DNA from: Chrysaora quinquecirrha
Taxonomy: Eukaryota; Cnidaria; Scyphozoa; Semaeostomeae; Pelagiidae
NCBI GenBank assembly: GCA_014526335.1
Contig: JACTAT010000282.1
Span: 248,001-312,000, forward strand
Direction of reading: 5' to 3'
DNA: 64,000 nt
Below the pieces are notes generated by a model, which worked only from the letters and a program-made list of their open reading frames with translations, searched no databases and was not told the origin of the DNA. Shown piece after piece: positions 33,890 to 43,900 of the stretch (position 1 is the stretch's first letter; each line of letters starts with the position of its first letter). Both the position numbers and the translations under genes were made by a program.

Positions 33890-35033
33890 CCGCATAGTTG
33901 ATATGATCGAATGCAAAGCAAAGGTCAATCATCATTCTCTGAGCTTCGAAGTGCAAATCGAAGGCACGCGCGTAGCACAAGCAGCCGAGCTAGTCTTATA
34001 AACTAATATTTGGTTTTGGCACGCGGGTCAACTCGTGACGGTAGCTCCTCAGGTTGGGCCGTACCGCATTGTGTGCAGTCCGTCATGGTGTCGAGCACCC
34101 CAGTTGTAGGCGTGTCATTAAGACAGCTTCGAGGGCTGGCTGCTTCCACCTCACTCCTGGGGTTGCAAATACCAGCGCTTTTGTCGTGATATCGGACCGG
34201 GAACAAACAAAAACAAGGGTTGTACAGTATTGCAGCCATCTCCTGGGGCCACAGGAATGCACCCAAAAATCTGTCGTTAAACGTTGACAATTTCAGTCCG
34301 TAACTCTCCCTTGGCAACGGACCTTGGGTTGATTCAGGGGAAACAAAGAACCTCCTTGTTTCAGCCGGTCACGGCGTAGCTTATGCAATCGCTGGAGAAT
34401 TTCGATTTAGCTGCTGCGTCAATAGATGAAATAAGAGCTACTTTTCGATGTAAAAATGACAAAAAAATTTTTTTCTTACTTTTCAAGTTTCACTTTTGAT
34501 GATGTCATCGATAGCTTTCACACATCATATCTTTTAACATTCTGGTTTTAGGATATAGGTTTCTTTGTATATTTTGTTCAGTTTTTCATTCTCTTTCGAT
34601 TGGCGCCCATGGTTTTCAAGTTTGACGACTTTCATTTTTTTCTGACCGTCACCATTTACGTCATCGATCACGTAACAACTGGGGTGAAATTATTTGGACA
34701 CCCTGGAAAATTTAAATGTACTACCATCAGGAAGTAGAAACAAGTGAACAATCCCTGGTTACCCTCTCTGCAAGTTTGTTGGAGAAAATTCCCTGTCTAT
34801 ATAAAAAGTTAACCAGAGGCAATTATTAAAACATTTTGTGTCAAACAACTCGTTACCACTTCATTTTTAGCCTTTTACAACATACAAAAAGTTGTTCAGC
34901 GTGAAATTTCCGAAAAAATGATATATAATATGTCTATATTTGAAGAAACTTTTATTTCCGCTTTTTTGCGCATGTGCAATTACAAAAAGGGCCTGGAAAG
35001 GAAGGTTCTCCCACTTGGAATCATGGGGAATTT
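33890..35033 (-). repeat. Large inverted repeat, right arm
   Basis: Mirror of 31626-32755. Homology stops abruptly at about 35033, after ATCATGGGGAATTTTT. An RNA read through both arms would fold into a hairpin of about 1.1 kb with a loop of about 1.1 kb, including the hAT element. Confidence 0.9.
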
Positions 35034-35195
35034 TTGGAATGGTGTGGCAGTGATATCAAACATTTGCAGACGTATTGGTATGCCATCGTTTAATATAGAA
35101 CAATTTGAAGTGCCGAAAGCCGCATCGTACAACCCATTAGATGAGTTGAAAGAACATTATAAATTTTTGGAAGAAACTGTGTTAATTGAATGTTA
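35034..35195 (+). CDS. Short unidentified ORF end
   Basis: The last 53 codons of an open frame just outside the inverted repeat (G-V-A-V-I-S-N-I-C-R-R-I-G-M-P...Y-N-P-L-D-E-L), ending with TAG at 35193-35195. The composition looks coding. It may be a Polinton-like remnant cut by the inverted-repeat insertion. No family is recognised. Confidence 0.3.
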
Positions 35196-35322
35196 GTTGA
35201 AGTTTCATGAATGCAGAGAAATAACTGTTTTTCTCACAATAAATAAATAAATAAATTTTAAATATATACATATAAACATATAAAAACAATAATATTAACA
35301 TAACAACAACAAACAACGTTCT

Positions 35323-35621
35323 TCAAAGTTTCGTTCTGCTAATAAAGTTTTTACCATCTATCATTCGCTGCTCCTTTTCAATCCTCTTCATCATATTATC
35401 ATCATACCTCCTAAGCCACTCTCTGCCATCCTTCACCTCCTGCTCCCATTTGATAATTTTATTCATGTCTTCGTCCCATTCTTCTTTACGGTCGTACATC
35501 CCCGGAAAGAACATTGGAATCGTATTTTATTTATGTTCATTCTTATTCTGTTGATTATGACATGTTTTAATAAAATTACTTTTATTGGCTCATACGCGAC
35601 CAGTTCTTTAACCATATCCAT
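35323..35621 (-). pseudogene. Polinton-associated hypothetical protein, second copy
   Basis: From the ATG at 35621 the frame starts M-D-M-V-K-E-L-V-A-Y-E-P-I-K, similar to the start of the Fic-like gene of copy A. It shifts frame near 35530 into F-F-P-G-M-Y-D-R-K-E-E-W-D-E-D-M, the family block also seen at 10470-10520, and ends in a highly charged helical tail (stop near 35323). The function is unknown. The Penelope-type tail abuts its start, as at the other two loci. Confidence 0.45.
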
Positions 35622-35629
35622 TTCTGAAA

Positions 35630-36370
35630 TTAGTTGTTTGAAAGATTCATTACTTTTTATTGAAAGTGTCTGATGAAAGCGTTTGAGCAGTTTAAATTTT
35701 TTACTTTCCTAGTCCATTAAAAAGATCAAATAATAAAACTTAACGGGGTCTTGATGGGCAGCATTGTCTGCCTACTAAGGATCTTCCATGTCTAAGATTT
35801 TCTCATACATGGAAAAGTCTTCAGCCACCTGTTCTGAAGCTCATCAGGCGGCTGTTATAACGAGCGGTCTATACTGCTACATGGCCTCTCATAACATTGA
35901 CCAGAGCATTCGTCATTAGCCTTTCGAGTCTGAGAGGGGTGGTGTTAATTAGACGATAAAAATGATGAATATTAATTTATCTTATTAGTTTTAAGAAAAT
36001 TGAATTTTTGAAAAATTCTTTAGTGGTCCGAGCGGCCTGAGTGGTCAAAGTGTCCGTGTGGTCTGGATTATGTTAATATAAAACTCGGACTGAGCAAGGT
36101 CTATGATAAAACACAGACCGGGTGAGGTTTATGATAAAACACACAGTGGGTGAAGTCTTGATCAACAGTATGATAAACACTATTTAACCTTATTTACTGA
36201 TGTTGTTAACATTGTATATCTTACAGCAGGAGATTTGAATGAATATGAGGGAAACATTTAATTCATACTTACTAGTTTCTTTGACTTTCTAAATCTAGAA
36301 AAAATGAAGAAATATAATTTATTAATTTGAAAAGAATTGAACCTGGAGTGGGATAGGAGAATTGAAAGGG
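35630..36370 (-). repeat. Interspersed repeat shared with 10670-11340 and 20645-20830
   Basis: See 10670. This copy has an extra segment of about 90 bp near 35840-35930 and retains the end of the GIY-YIG frame (V-A-E-D-F-S-M-Y-E-K at about 35800-35830), which identifies the first part as a Penelope-like 3' end on the minus strand. Confidence 0.6.
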
Positions 36371-36405
36371 AGTGGGATAGGAGAATTGAGCCAAGAGCGG
36401 GAAAG

Positions 36406-36770
36406 GCCCGGTCAGGTCTCGAAGCTTCATAAGTTTCACGGCTTTTAGAATAAGTTATAACCAAACAAATAAAAATGAAACATCCTTAAATAAACAAGAA
36501 ATAGTTATTATAAGTTAAAATAATAAGAAAACTACATTTCTATGAAAAAAGTAAGAATTGAAACGAAGAATTAGAGTGAAGGATTCTAGGCCCGGTCAGG
36601 TCTCAAAGCTTCATAAGTTTCACGGATTTAAGAATAAGTTATAGCCAAAACAAATAAAAATGAAACATCTTTAAATAAACAAGAAATAGTTATTATAAGT
36701 TTAAATATTAAGAAAACTGTATTTCTAACACTTTTCCAAGAAAAAGTATAGAAAAGCTAAAGGTACTTAC
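36406..36770. repeat. Tandem duplication, 184-bp unit, two copies
   Basis: GCCCGGTCAGGTCTC(G/A)AAGCTT begins at 36406 and 36590, exactly 184 bp apart. The units match through AATAGTTATTATAAGTT, about 95% identical at their start. It lies upstream of RING copy B. Confidence 0.85.
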
Positions 36771-37095
36771 CAAAATTCCAAGAAATTTTCCAAGTGTTTA
36801 CATTTGCTGACGTGACGCCAATTTTAATTTTTCCCGCGATAAAATCCTCATCAGGTGACGTGTTATTATCGAATGACTTTCTGAAGAAGACTAGATCTGA
36901 TTGGTTGGCTGGTTATGTTTCAAACTTACAGTGATTTGATTGGTTAAAACTCTTGTGTCCAAGGTTTCTTCGAAGGCTTCTAAACTTCTTTTCTTTTCTT
37001 TTCTTCGAAACTCACAAAACTGTTGAGTTTGTTGTTTTTATTTTGCTTCAGCCTACTTCAACCTGTTGTGTTTAGTTGCAAGTCTCGAAGAAAAG

Positions 37096-37910
37096 ATGAT
37101 TGGAGCAAGAAGAGCAATTGTCAGCTTGCAGGCAATGATCAGACTGCAACCAGGAGAGTCAGTATTTCAGAGCAACTGCTCCATTTGCCTAACATCAGAG
37201 TTGGATGATGCTTACTACTTGAGATGCCAGCGGCGTGAGCAAGTTTTTCATCTGGGATGTATAAACCAGTAAGTTGTTTCAAGCTTTCACTTACACCCAT
37301 AATAATTATTATTTCAAACACTCGTCTATACTAATTATTTCAAGTATTTATTTATTTCTTTTTCATTTAAGATGGCGTCTAAGAATGAATTCATGTCCTC
37401 TATGTAGACTCACACCATACCATGCTGTTATACTAGAGGTAATTTGTAAAATAATAATTTATACTCATTTAAATCCACTTATAAGACTGGAACATTTTCT
37501 CATATAAATATTATCTTTATTGTTAGATTGTTGCTGCTCAAGCACCAACACAATCTTCAGAACCTGTAATATTGCAACCTTCAGAATCTGCATTTACAAT
37601 GGTGCGTGATGTAATGGTGCAAACAGCGCTTCAAGAGATAACAGACAGAGCATTCAACACTGCATAAGATGTCGATGTAGGTACTAGTAGTACTGATGGT
37701 TATGGACATATCGCTGATTATAATAGTGAAGATAGTCTGAATGATGATAATGATGATATTTCTGAAGAGAGCTATGATGCATTTGTTGAACAATCTTATA
37801 ATACGCTAGAAGAAGAGGGCAATCCATTTATGTTGACAAGAATAATAAGGTTTGCAATCACATTCATAATGAGAACTATGAATAGTAATAATGAGAACGT
37901 TGACTTTTGA
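37096..37910 (+). CDS. RING-like protein, Polinton copy B
   Basis: Three exons with consistent phase: 37096-37268 (donor GTAAGT), 37372-37438 (acceptor TTTAAG, donor GTAATT) and 37527 onward (acceptor TTGTTAG). The zinc ligands are C-S-I-C in exon 1, H-L-G-C, and C-P-L-C in exon 2. The second pair reads C-Q-R-R where copy A has C-R-Q-C, so one ligand is lost. Exon 3 has a TAA at 37665; copy A has no stop there, and the frame continues into an acidic tail (D-S-L-N-D-D-N-D-D...S-E-E-S-Y) to 37910. The family is probably a ubiquitin-ligase-like module encoded by the element. CCAAT-type boxes and a degenerate heat-shock motif lie upstream. Confidence 0.6.
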
Positions 37911-38114
37911 ATTTGTATGTTGGAATTTAAAGAAATGATAGACAGAGTGGCGAGTAATTTCCCAGGACAAATAATGCTAAGAGTTACTCAATCTTCTGGA
38001 CGCTAACAGTTTACATCATTCAAAAAATAAATCAGTTATAAAACCCTTAGTGATTGACTCTGTTTGTTTCATCTTATATATTGTTTCGTATTAATTGTTG
38101 TTGAAATGCTAAAT

Positions 38115-38607
38115 TAAATTATTGAGACGGAAAATGAAGTTAGTGATTTACATAATGCCTCTATTTATTTAAAAACTATTTGAGAATATACCAACACATT
38201 AACAATAAGTATAATAAAAGAAGCGCAATCCTTTATCATATACGAAAACTATGGTGAATTTGCGCAAAAACAGCGAATAACATGTTTCAATGAAGAATAC
38301 TTTGAATATTGTAAACCTGAAGATATTGAAAAAGAACTAGCTAAACTCTTGGATGATAGAAATATTCAACCTCACAAATTTCTGCAAAAATTTTTACAAA
38401 TACATCCTTTTCCTGATGGTAATGGTAGACTGGTGAAACTCTTCTATTGGTTCCTGACTAACAAATGCATAATATGGGAAGATCAAAAAAAGTATATTAA
38501 GGCTTTAAGAAAATCTACTAAGAATTTACAAGAATACCTAATCCAATTAGAATTCAATCATAGATTTTCGTCTCAAATCTCTTATAAATATAATGCATGC
38601 ACCTAGT
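38115..38607 (+). pseudogene. Fic-domain protein, Polinton copy B
   Basis: Similarity to copy A begins at I-I-E-T-E-N-E-V-S-D-L. One TGA near 38172 replaces a codon that is Arg in copy A. The following 145 codons are open: S-F-I-I-Y-E-N-Y-G-E-F, a helical block, L-Q-I-H-P-F-P-D-G-N-G-R-L-V-K-L-F (38400-38445), then W-F-L-T-N-K and a Lys-rich C-terminal helix. The Fic motif is complete except for its last Arg. The gene follows RING on the same strand and precedes two basic-protein genes. Known Fic proteins AMPylate host or self targets; the target here is unknown. No inhibitory-helix motif (S/T-x-x-x-E/D-G-N) was seen. Confidence 0.62.
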
Positions 38608-38615
38608 AATTAAAG

Positions 38616-38846
38616 ATGAGTTAGCGTAAGAGACAGGGTAGAAAGAAACAGCGTATAAAAAGAATTAGAGGTAAAGGTCTTTTTAAAAACCTTCATAATT
38701 GTATCGTCAAAACAGGGATTGGTATTACACCATTACCAGGCTTGCAACGCGAATTGAAACCAAGAATTAGGAAAAAGGGGTGGAAAAAAGATAAACCTTT
38801 ACAATTTATCCCTAGAGAAGTCTGGAGAGCTGTTTGGGTACCATAG
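38616..38846 (+). CDS. Small very basic protein, Polinton copy B
   Basis: ATG at 38616, an early TAG two codons later, then an open frame of about 73 codons to TAG 38844-38846. The N-terminus is almost all Arg/Lys (R-K-R-Q-G-R-K-K-Q-R-I-K-R). Next comes G-I-T-P-L-P-G-L-Q and then R-K-K-G-W-K-K-D-K and F-I-P-R-E-V-W, the latter two conserved in copy A. Charge and size suit a DNA-packaging or nuclear-targeting peptide. The early stop suggests decay or a downstream start. No named family. Confidence 0.45.
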
Positions 38847-38892
38847 AAAGCGCTGGATAAATTCGCATATGCTAAAAATCCGATTTCAAATA

Positions 38893-39288
38893 ATGGCATC
38901 CCTTGCAGGAACTATTATTGCTTCAATGTTTATTGATGATATGTTAAAAAATAATGGTGGACAGGAAGCAACCGAGTTGATGAGAGGTGGCTATAAAAGG
39001 AAGACAGCATTAGAAAATTCTAGAAAGATGGGGTCAGCATTAGCGCGAGCAGCAGTTAGACAAGCAATTAAGCAAGGAGGAAGAGCAGTGACAAGAAATA
39101 TTAGCAAACAAGCCGTAAAGAAATTCGCATTAAAAGGAGCAAAAGCAGCTGCAAAAGGCGGTGCCATAGCTGCAACTGGTTTAGGTGTTGAGACTGGTTT
39201 AAGAAAATTAGCTGGTGGTGGTGTGAGAAGAAAGCATAGAAAGGGACTTTATGGTGGTAGGAAAACTTTATGGTGTTCCTCTACGTGA
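38893..39288 (+). CDS. Basic core/minor-capsid-like precursor, Polinton copy B
   Basis: 131 residues from the ATG at 38893, intact. It begins with a hydrophobic Ala/Ile segment (A-G-T-I-I-A-S-M-F), then E-L-M-R-G-G-Y-K-R-K, an Ala/Lys/Arg-rich middle (A-V-R-Q-A-I-K-Q-G-G-R-A-V), A-K-A-A-A-K-G-G-A and a Gly/Arg-rich end. Three sites fit the adenovirus-protease consensus (M/I/L)-x-G-G: M-R-G-G-Y, L-A-G-G-G and L-Y-G-G-R. Together with the adenain-like PRO relic at 9838 this points to a virion core or minor capsid precursor, inferred by analogy with adenovirus pVII/pX/pVI. An upstream in-frame ATG at 38869 is less likely because copy A starts at the equivalent of 38893. Confidence 0.55.
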   Translation: MASLAGTIIASMFIDDMLKNNGGQEATELMRGGYKRKTALENSRKMGSALARAAVRQAIKQGGRAVTRNISKQAVKKFALKGAKAAAKGGAIAATGLGVETGLRKLAGGGVRRKHRKGLYGGRKTLWCSST

Positions 39289-39551
39289 TTTAAGGCGACA
39301 TCTTTGCACTGTACATGGCATGTCAAGAAGCTTTCACGCATCATTTCAAACACTTCAAACAATGTGATAATTTCAAACATTTACTAAGAATTGTTCTGTT
39401 TTGCTTGCTTTCAATGCATTGGCAAAGATTTGATGAATTGGCAAGATAAATTTGTGGGTATTCATGCCCTATAATATGGAAGTTTCTAATTGCTTTATTG
39501 TACTGTTAAACATATGAGATCATGAATAATGTTTTTCAAATTCAATTTTAG

Positions 39552-40472
39552 CAATTACCAAAAAATAGAGGACATTTGCATTGCTACACAGGATGCTGAG
39601 ATGGAAAGCTTTCCTCTCTGTTCTCCTGAGGAAAAGCCATATGTCCCAAAACCAGACATTGGAGAATATGATTTTGAAGGCAAGCTCATATCTATCATAA
39701 TGGCACTAAACATTGCTTCACATAATGACTTAAGATGAAGTTGTCTCTGAATCTCCACATTAACAAGCTTTATTTTCCTCTTTTTTGAGAACTTAGACAT
39801 TTGCCCAATAACAGAACCATTGCCAAATGATCCATACCTTTCCTTAATAGATGAAGAGAAATTTAAGTGTGTTGTATTTTCTACAAATCACTGCCATAAC
39901 ACATCATCCCCATTAGAACCTTCAAAGAGTCTTGCCATGCATACTGTGAGGATTATAATCGAAACTGATTGCATGCTTTCCTTGCTGGTATTTGCCAGTA
40001 GCTACAATTACTGATATGTTTTTGGTATACAATATATTTTCTAAAACCTTCTTTTCCTATAGTTTGGTTCATACGTAACTTGCTGAATGAAGTAAGTACC
40101 AAATTTTCTGAAGTGTCAACTGAACTGGAATATCTGAAGAAAAGAATATTCACCATTGAAATAGAGCCATCAACTGAGTACCTCATGTCTTCTGGTGAGG
40201 CCTTTTATGACAAAGAAGAGAGCCATTTCACAGTGGTAAACAGGGTCATGCTATTCAAAAAGTTTAATTCAAGAGCAGAAGAATGTTATTTTATGAAGTG
40301 GCTAGCCAGCTGTAAGGAAAACATGCCTTTGTTTCGCATGGGCATGTTCGGTTTCAAATGTCCCATCTGCAAGTCATTACACAGTACCAAACTGTTGACT
40401 TCTCAATATTTCACACCTATGACAGAAGAAAAAGAAGAGATTGAAAATGATGATGTTGAAATAAACATGTAA
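39552..40472 (+). CDS. Unidentified plus-strand exons
   Basis: Three open segments have acceptor-like starts: 39552 (AATTTTAG), 39797 (AACTTAG; donor GTGAGG at 39946) and 40063 (TTCCTATAG), the last ending in TAA after about 135 codons at 40472. The third is predicted helical and contains F-K-C-P-I-C-K and an acidic tail. Composition and the lack of stops support coding, but the phase between the second and third segments does not agree and no donor was found for the first, so the model is incomplete. No family is recognised. The frame at 40477-40707 is probably chance or UTR. Confidence 0.35.
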
Positions 40473-40988
40473 ATAAATGATAAAATTGTTACTTGGAATC
40501 AACTCTGCAAATAATTTGTTGTTTGTATCTTATACTTTGAGTAATCCAATCACCAAGAAAAAAAGTGTTGTATATTCAGTAAAAATCTTGGAAATAGAAG
40601 TTTATTTATCTAGTACGATTTTCAAGGTCTCTTATGAAGATGGCGAGAAGTGCGCTTTCATTATTTACAATTGGCAATACTGTAGGCTAAAGGCCTTGCC
40701 TTTATGAACAATGAAATTAAGTTATCATTCATACCTCATTTTCAAACACAATATTGGTTTGTTTCGTTGTAAAAATCGAAAAGCCATCAGACAAAACTTG
40801 AACTTCCATTGAAAAATTACATATTTCAAAGGCTAATAAAACTCAGTAAGCTGAGATGCCTGCTTGATGGGTACAGACAGCAGAGACAACAACGGAATAG
40901 AGAGGAAAGGAAAGACAAGAAGTACTCAATTCACTCAATACGAGTCAACCATACTAGGATCCAGTCTCCCCCTATTCAAACGCTTACG

Positions 40989-43900
40989 TTATTGCTTGGA
41001 GAGGGGGTTGTTTGGCATGAATGTCTGTGGTTTTTTGGACATTTCTAGCGCAGCTTTACTGCTCTTATTACGCCAACATGCTTCTAGGAAATCGTAAGAC
41101 CGGAATTCCATGTGCCCCTCAAAGAAATTGTCTTCTCCTTCTTTATTCGTCAGACGTGTTTTAACTTAGGTGAGAAAGACAGCAACATAAGTAACCACAC
41201 AGAAAACTAAGTTTCAAAATATATCGCCAGAACAAAACAAGTTACAATCTGTTAGTTGCATAGTTTCTATTTAAGTACAAATACAAAGAGCAAATATGAA
41301 ATGGATTTATTGTCTATGAAAGAGTAACACGTTTCTCTAAAAATTAAACTTCTCCAAATATTTATACAGCGATAAGAGCAAGATGATAGGAAAATTACAG
41401 GTAAGAAACACAATCAACAGCAGTAAGATCAAGAAATTGTAACGAACAAGAAAAATCACAATGTAGAAAGAAACGAACCATCCAAAGTGCTTGCTTTATC
41501 TCTCTTATCTGCAAGATGTTAACTAATGTTCATTAAAGAAAGATAACTAATAAGTGATGCTACAACAACTAATAAGTGAATTCAAACTATAACTAATAAG
41601 TTATAGCAATGCAGTAAGAAAACGAACCTTGTAAAGTGCTTAATTTAGTTGTCTTATCTGCAATATGAAACAGTTCATTGAAGTAATTAAGATGAAGAAA
41701 TTGTAATGAACAAGTAGATTTGCAATGCAGTAAGAAACGAACCTTGCAAAGAACTTGATTTCGATGTCTTATCTGCAATATGAAACGGTTCATTAAAGTA
41801 AGATAAGATGAAGCAATTATGATGAACAAGGAGAATCGGAATGCAATAAGAAACGAACCTTGCAAAGTGCTCGATTTCCATGCCTTATCTGCAATATGAA
41901 ACGTATCATTTTAAATTAAGGTAAGATGAAGAAATAATCATGAACAAGGAGAATCGCAATACAGTAAGAGATGAACCTTGCAAAGAACATGATTTTGATG
42001 CCTTATCTGCAATATGAGACCGTTCATTACAGTAAGATAAGATGAAGAAATTATGATGAACAAAGAGAATCGCAATGCAGTAAGAAACGAATATTCAGAA
42101 GAGCCTGATTTTGATGCCTTATCTGCAATATGAGATGGTTCATTAAAGTAAGATAAGATGAAGAAATTATAATGAGCAAGTAGAATTGCAATGCAGTAAG
42201 AAACGAACCTTGCAAAGAACATGATTTCGATGCCTTATCTGCAATATGAGACCGTTTATTACAGTAAGATAAGATGAAGAAACTATGATGATGAAAGAGA
42301 ATCGCAATGCAGTAAGAAACGAACCTTGCAAAAAGTGCTTGATTTTGATGCCTTATCTGCAATATGAAACGGTTCATTAAGGAAAGATCAGATGAAGAAA
42401 TTATGATGAACAAGTAGAATCGCAATGCAGTAAGAAACGAATATTCAAAAGAGCTTGATTTACGTTTCTTATCTGCAATATGAAACGTTTCATTAAAGTA
42501 ACATGAGATGAAGAAAGTATGATGAACAAGGAGAATCACAATGCAGTAAGAAACGAACCTGGCAAAGAATTTGATTTCAATGTCTTATCTGCAATATGAA
42601 ATAGTTTATTAAAGTAACATAAGATGAAGAAATTATGACGAACAAGGAGATTAGCAATACAGTAAGAAACGAACCTTCAATAGAGCTTAATTTTGATGTC
42701 TTATCTGCAATATGAAATTGTTTATTAAAGTAACATAAGATGAAGAAATGTTGATTAACTTAGACGATAGAAATGCTGTAAGAAAATGAGCTTTCTTGAA
42801 GAACAGTTGTTCCGTGCAAATCATCTGCAATATGACAAATGGAGGTAATAGTGCTCAGTAGGGCATAAGAAATATGGGTCTAGAAAATTACTTAAACGAT
42901 TGCCATAGCAGAAACGGAGTCGGAGACTAACCTTGCTCAACATTTGTTTCCATAATATCATCTGCAATATGAAAAGAAGAAGGAATAGTGCTCAATAGGG
43001 CATATGAAATATCAGTCTAGAGTATCACTTATTAAACCATTGCCATTGCAGAAATTGAGTTGGAAACTAACCTTGCTCAACATTTGTTTCCATTATATCA
43101 TCTGCAATATGAAAAAAAGAAGTAATAGTGCTCAATAGGGCATAAGAAATATCAGTCTAGAGTATCACTTATTAAACCATTGCCATTGCAGAAATTGAGT
43201 TGGAAACTAACCTTGCTCAACATTTGTTTCCAAAATATCATCTGCAATATGAAAAAGGAAGTAATAGTGCTCAATAGTGCATAAGAAATATCAGTCAAGA
43301 AAATTACTTAAACGATTGCCATTGCAGAAATTGAGTTGCAAACTAACCTTGCTCAACATTTGTTTCCATAATATCATCTGCAATACGAAAAAAGGAAGTA
43401 ATATTGCTCAATAGGGCATACAAAATATGAATGTAGAAAATTAGTTAATCATTGATCGCAATTGCAGAAACTGAGTTGGAAACTAACCTTGCTCAACATT
43501 TCTCTCCATAATATCATCTAAAATATGATAAGAAGTAATAATAGTCAGTGTTATTAGCAAGTAAAAATTGATTGCCATTGCAAAATGACGTAAGAAATGA
43601 AGTACCTAATTAGTTACTCGTAATAACTATTATACTCACTTGTTTCAGAGGACATGATCTGGAATGAATCTAGAATGACCAACAGTCCTTGAATTACTCT
43701 TACGATATGATACTGAAGAGGCTAAGTGAAAACTGTATTCAAATCTTTGTTCTTTAGAGAAATGTAGTCTTGAATCAATTAAGACATAGGCAAATAATGG
43801 CACACTGTTATGCTTAGAGGCTGAAAAGAAGAATAATAATGAATAAATGTAGCAAGGCTTCAATTAATAACTTGATATATTTCCCTTACTTGGTGCACAT

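Noticed and set aside
32243..34317. Mirrored 104-114 codon ORFs in the inverted-repeat arms
   Set aside because: Both strands are open and both arms carry them because they are copies; this is not independent evidence for coding.
41593..42539. Overlapping minus-strand ORFs of 64-162 codons across the array
   Set aside because: They read through acceptors and introns of the repeat units; only the 30-nt segments fit the splice and phase pattern.
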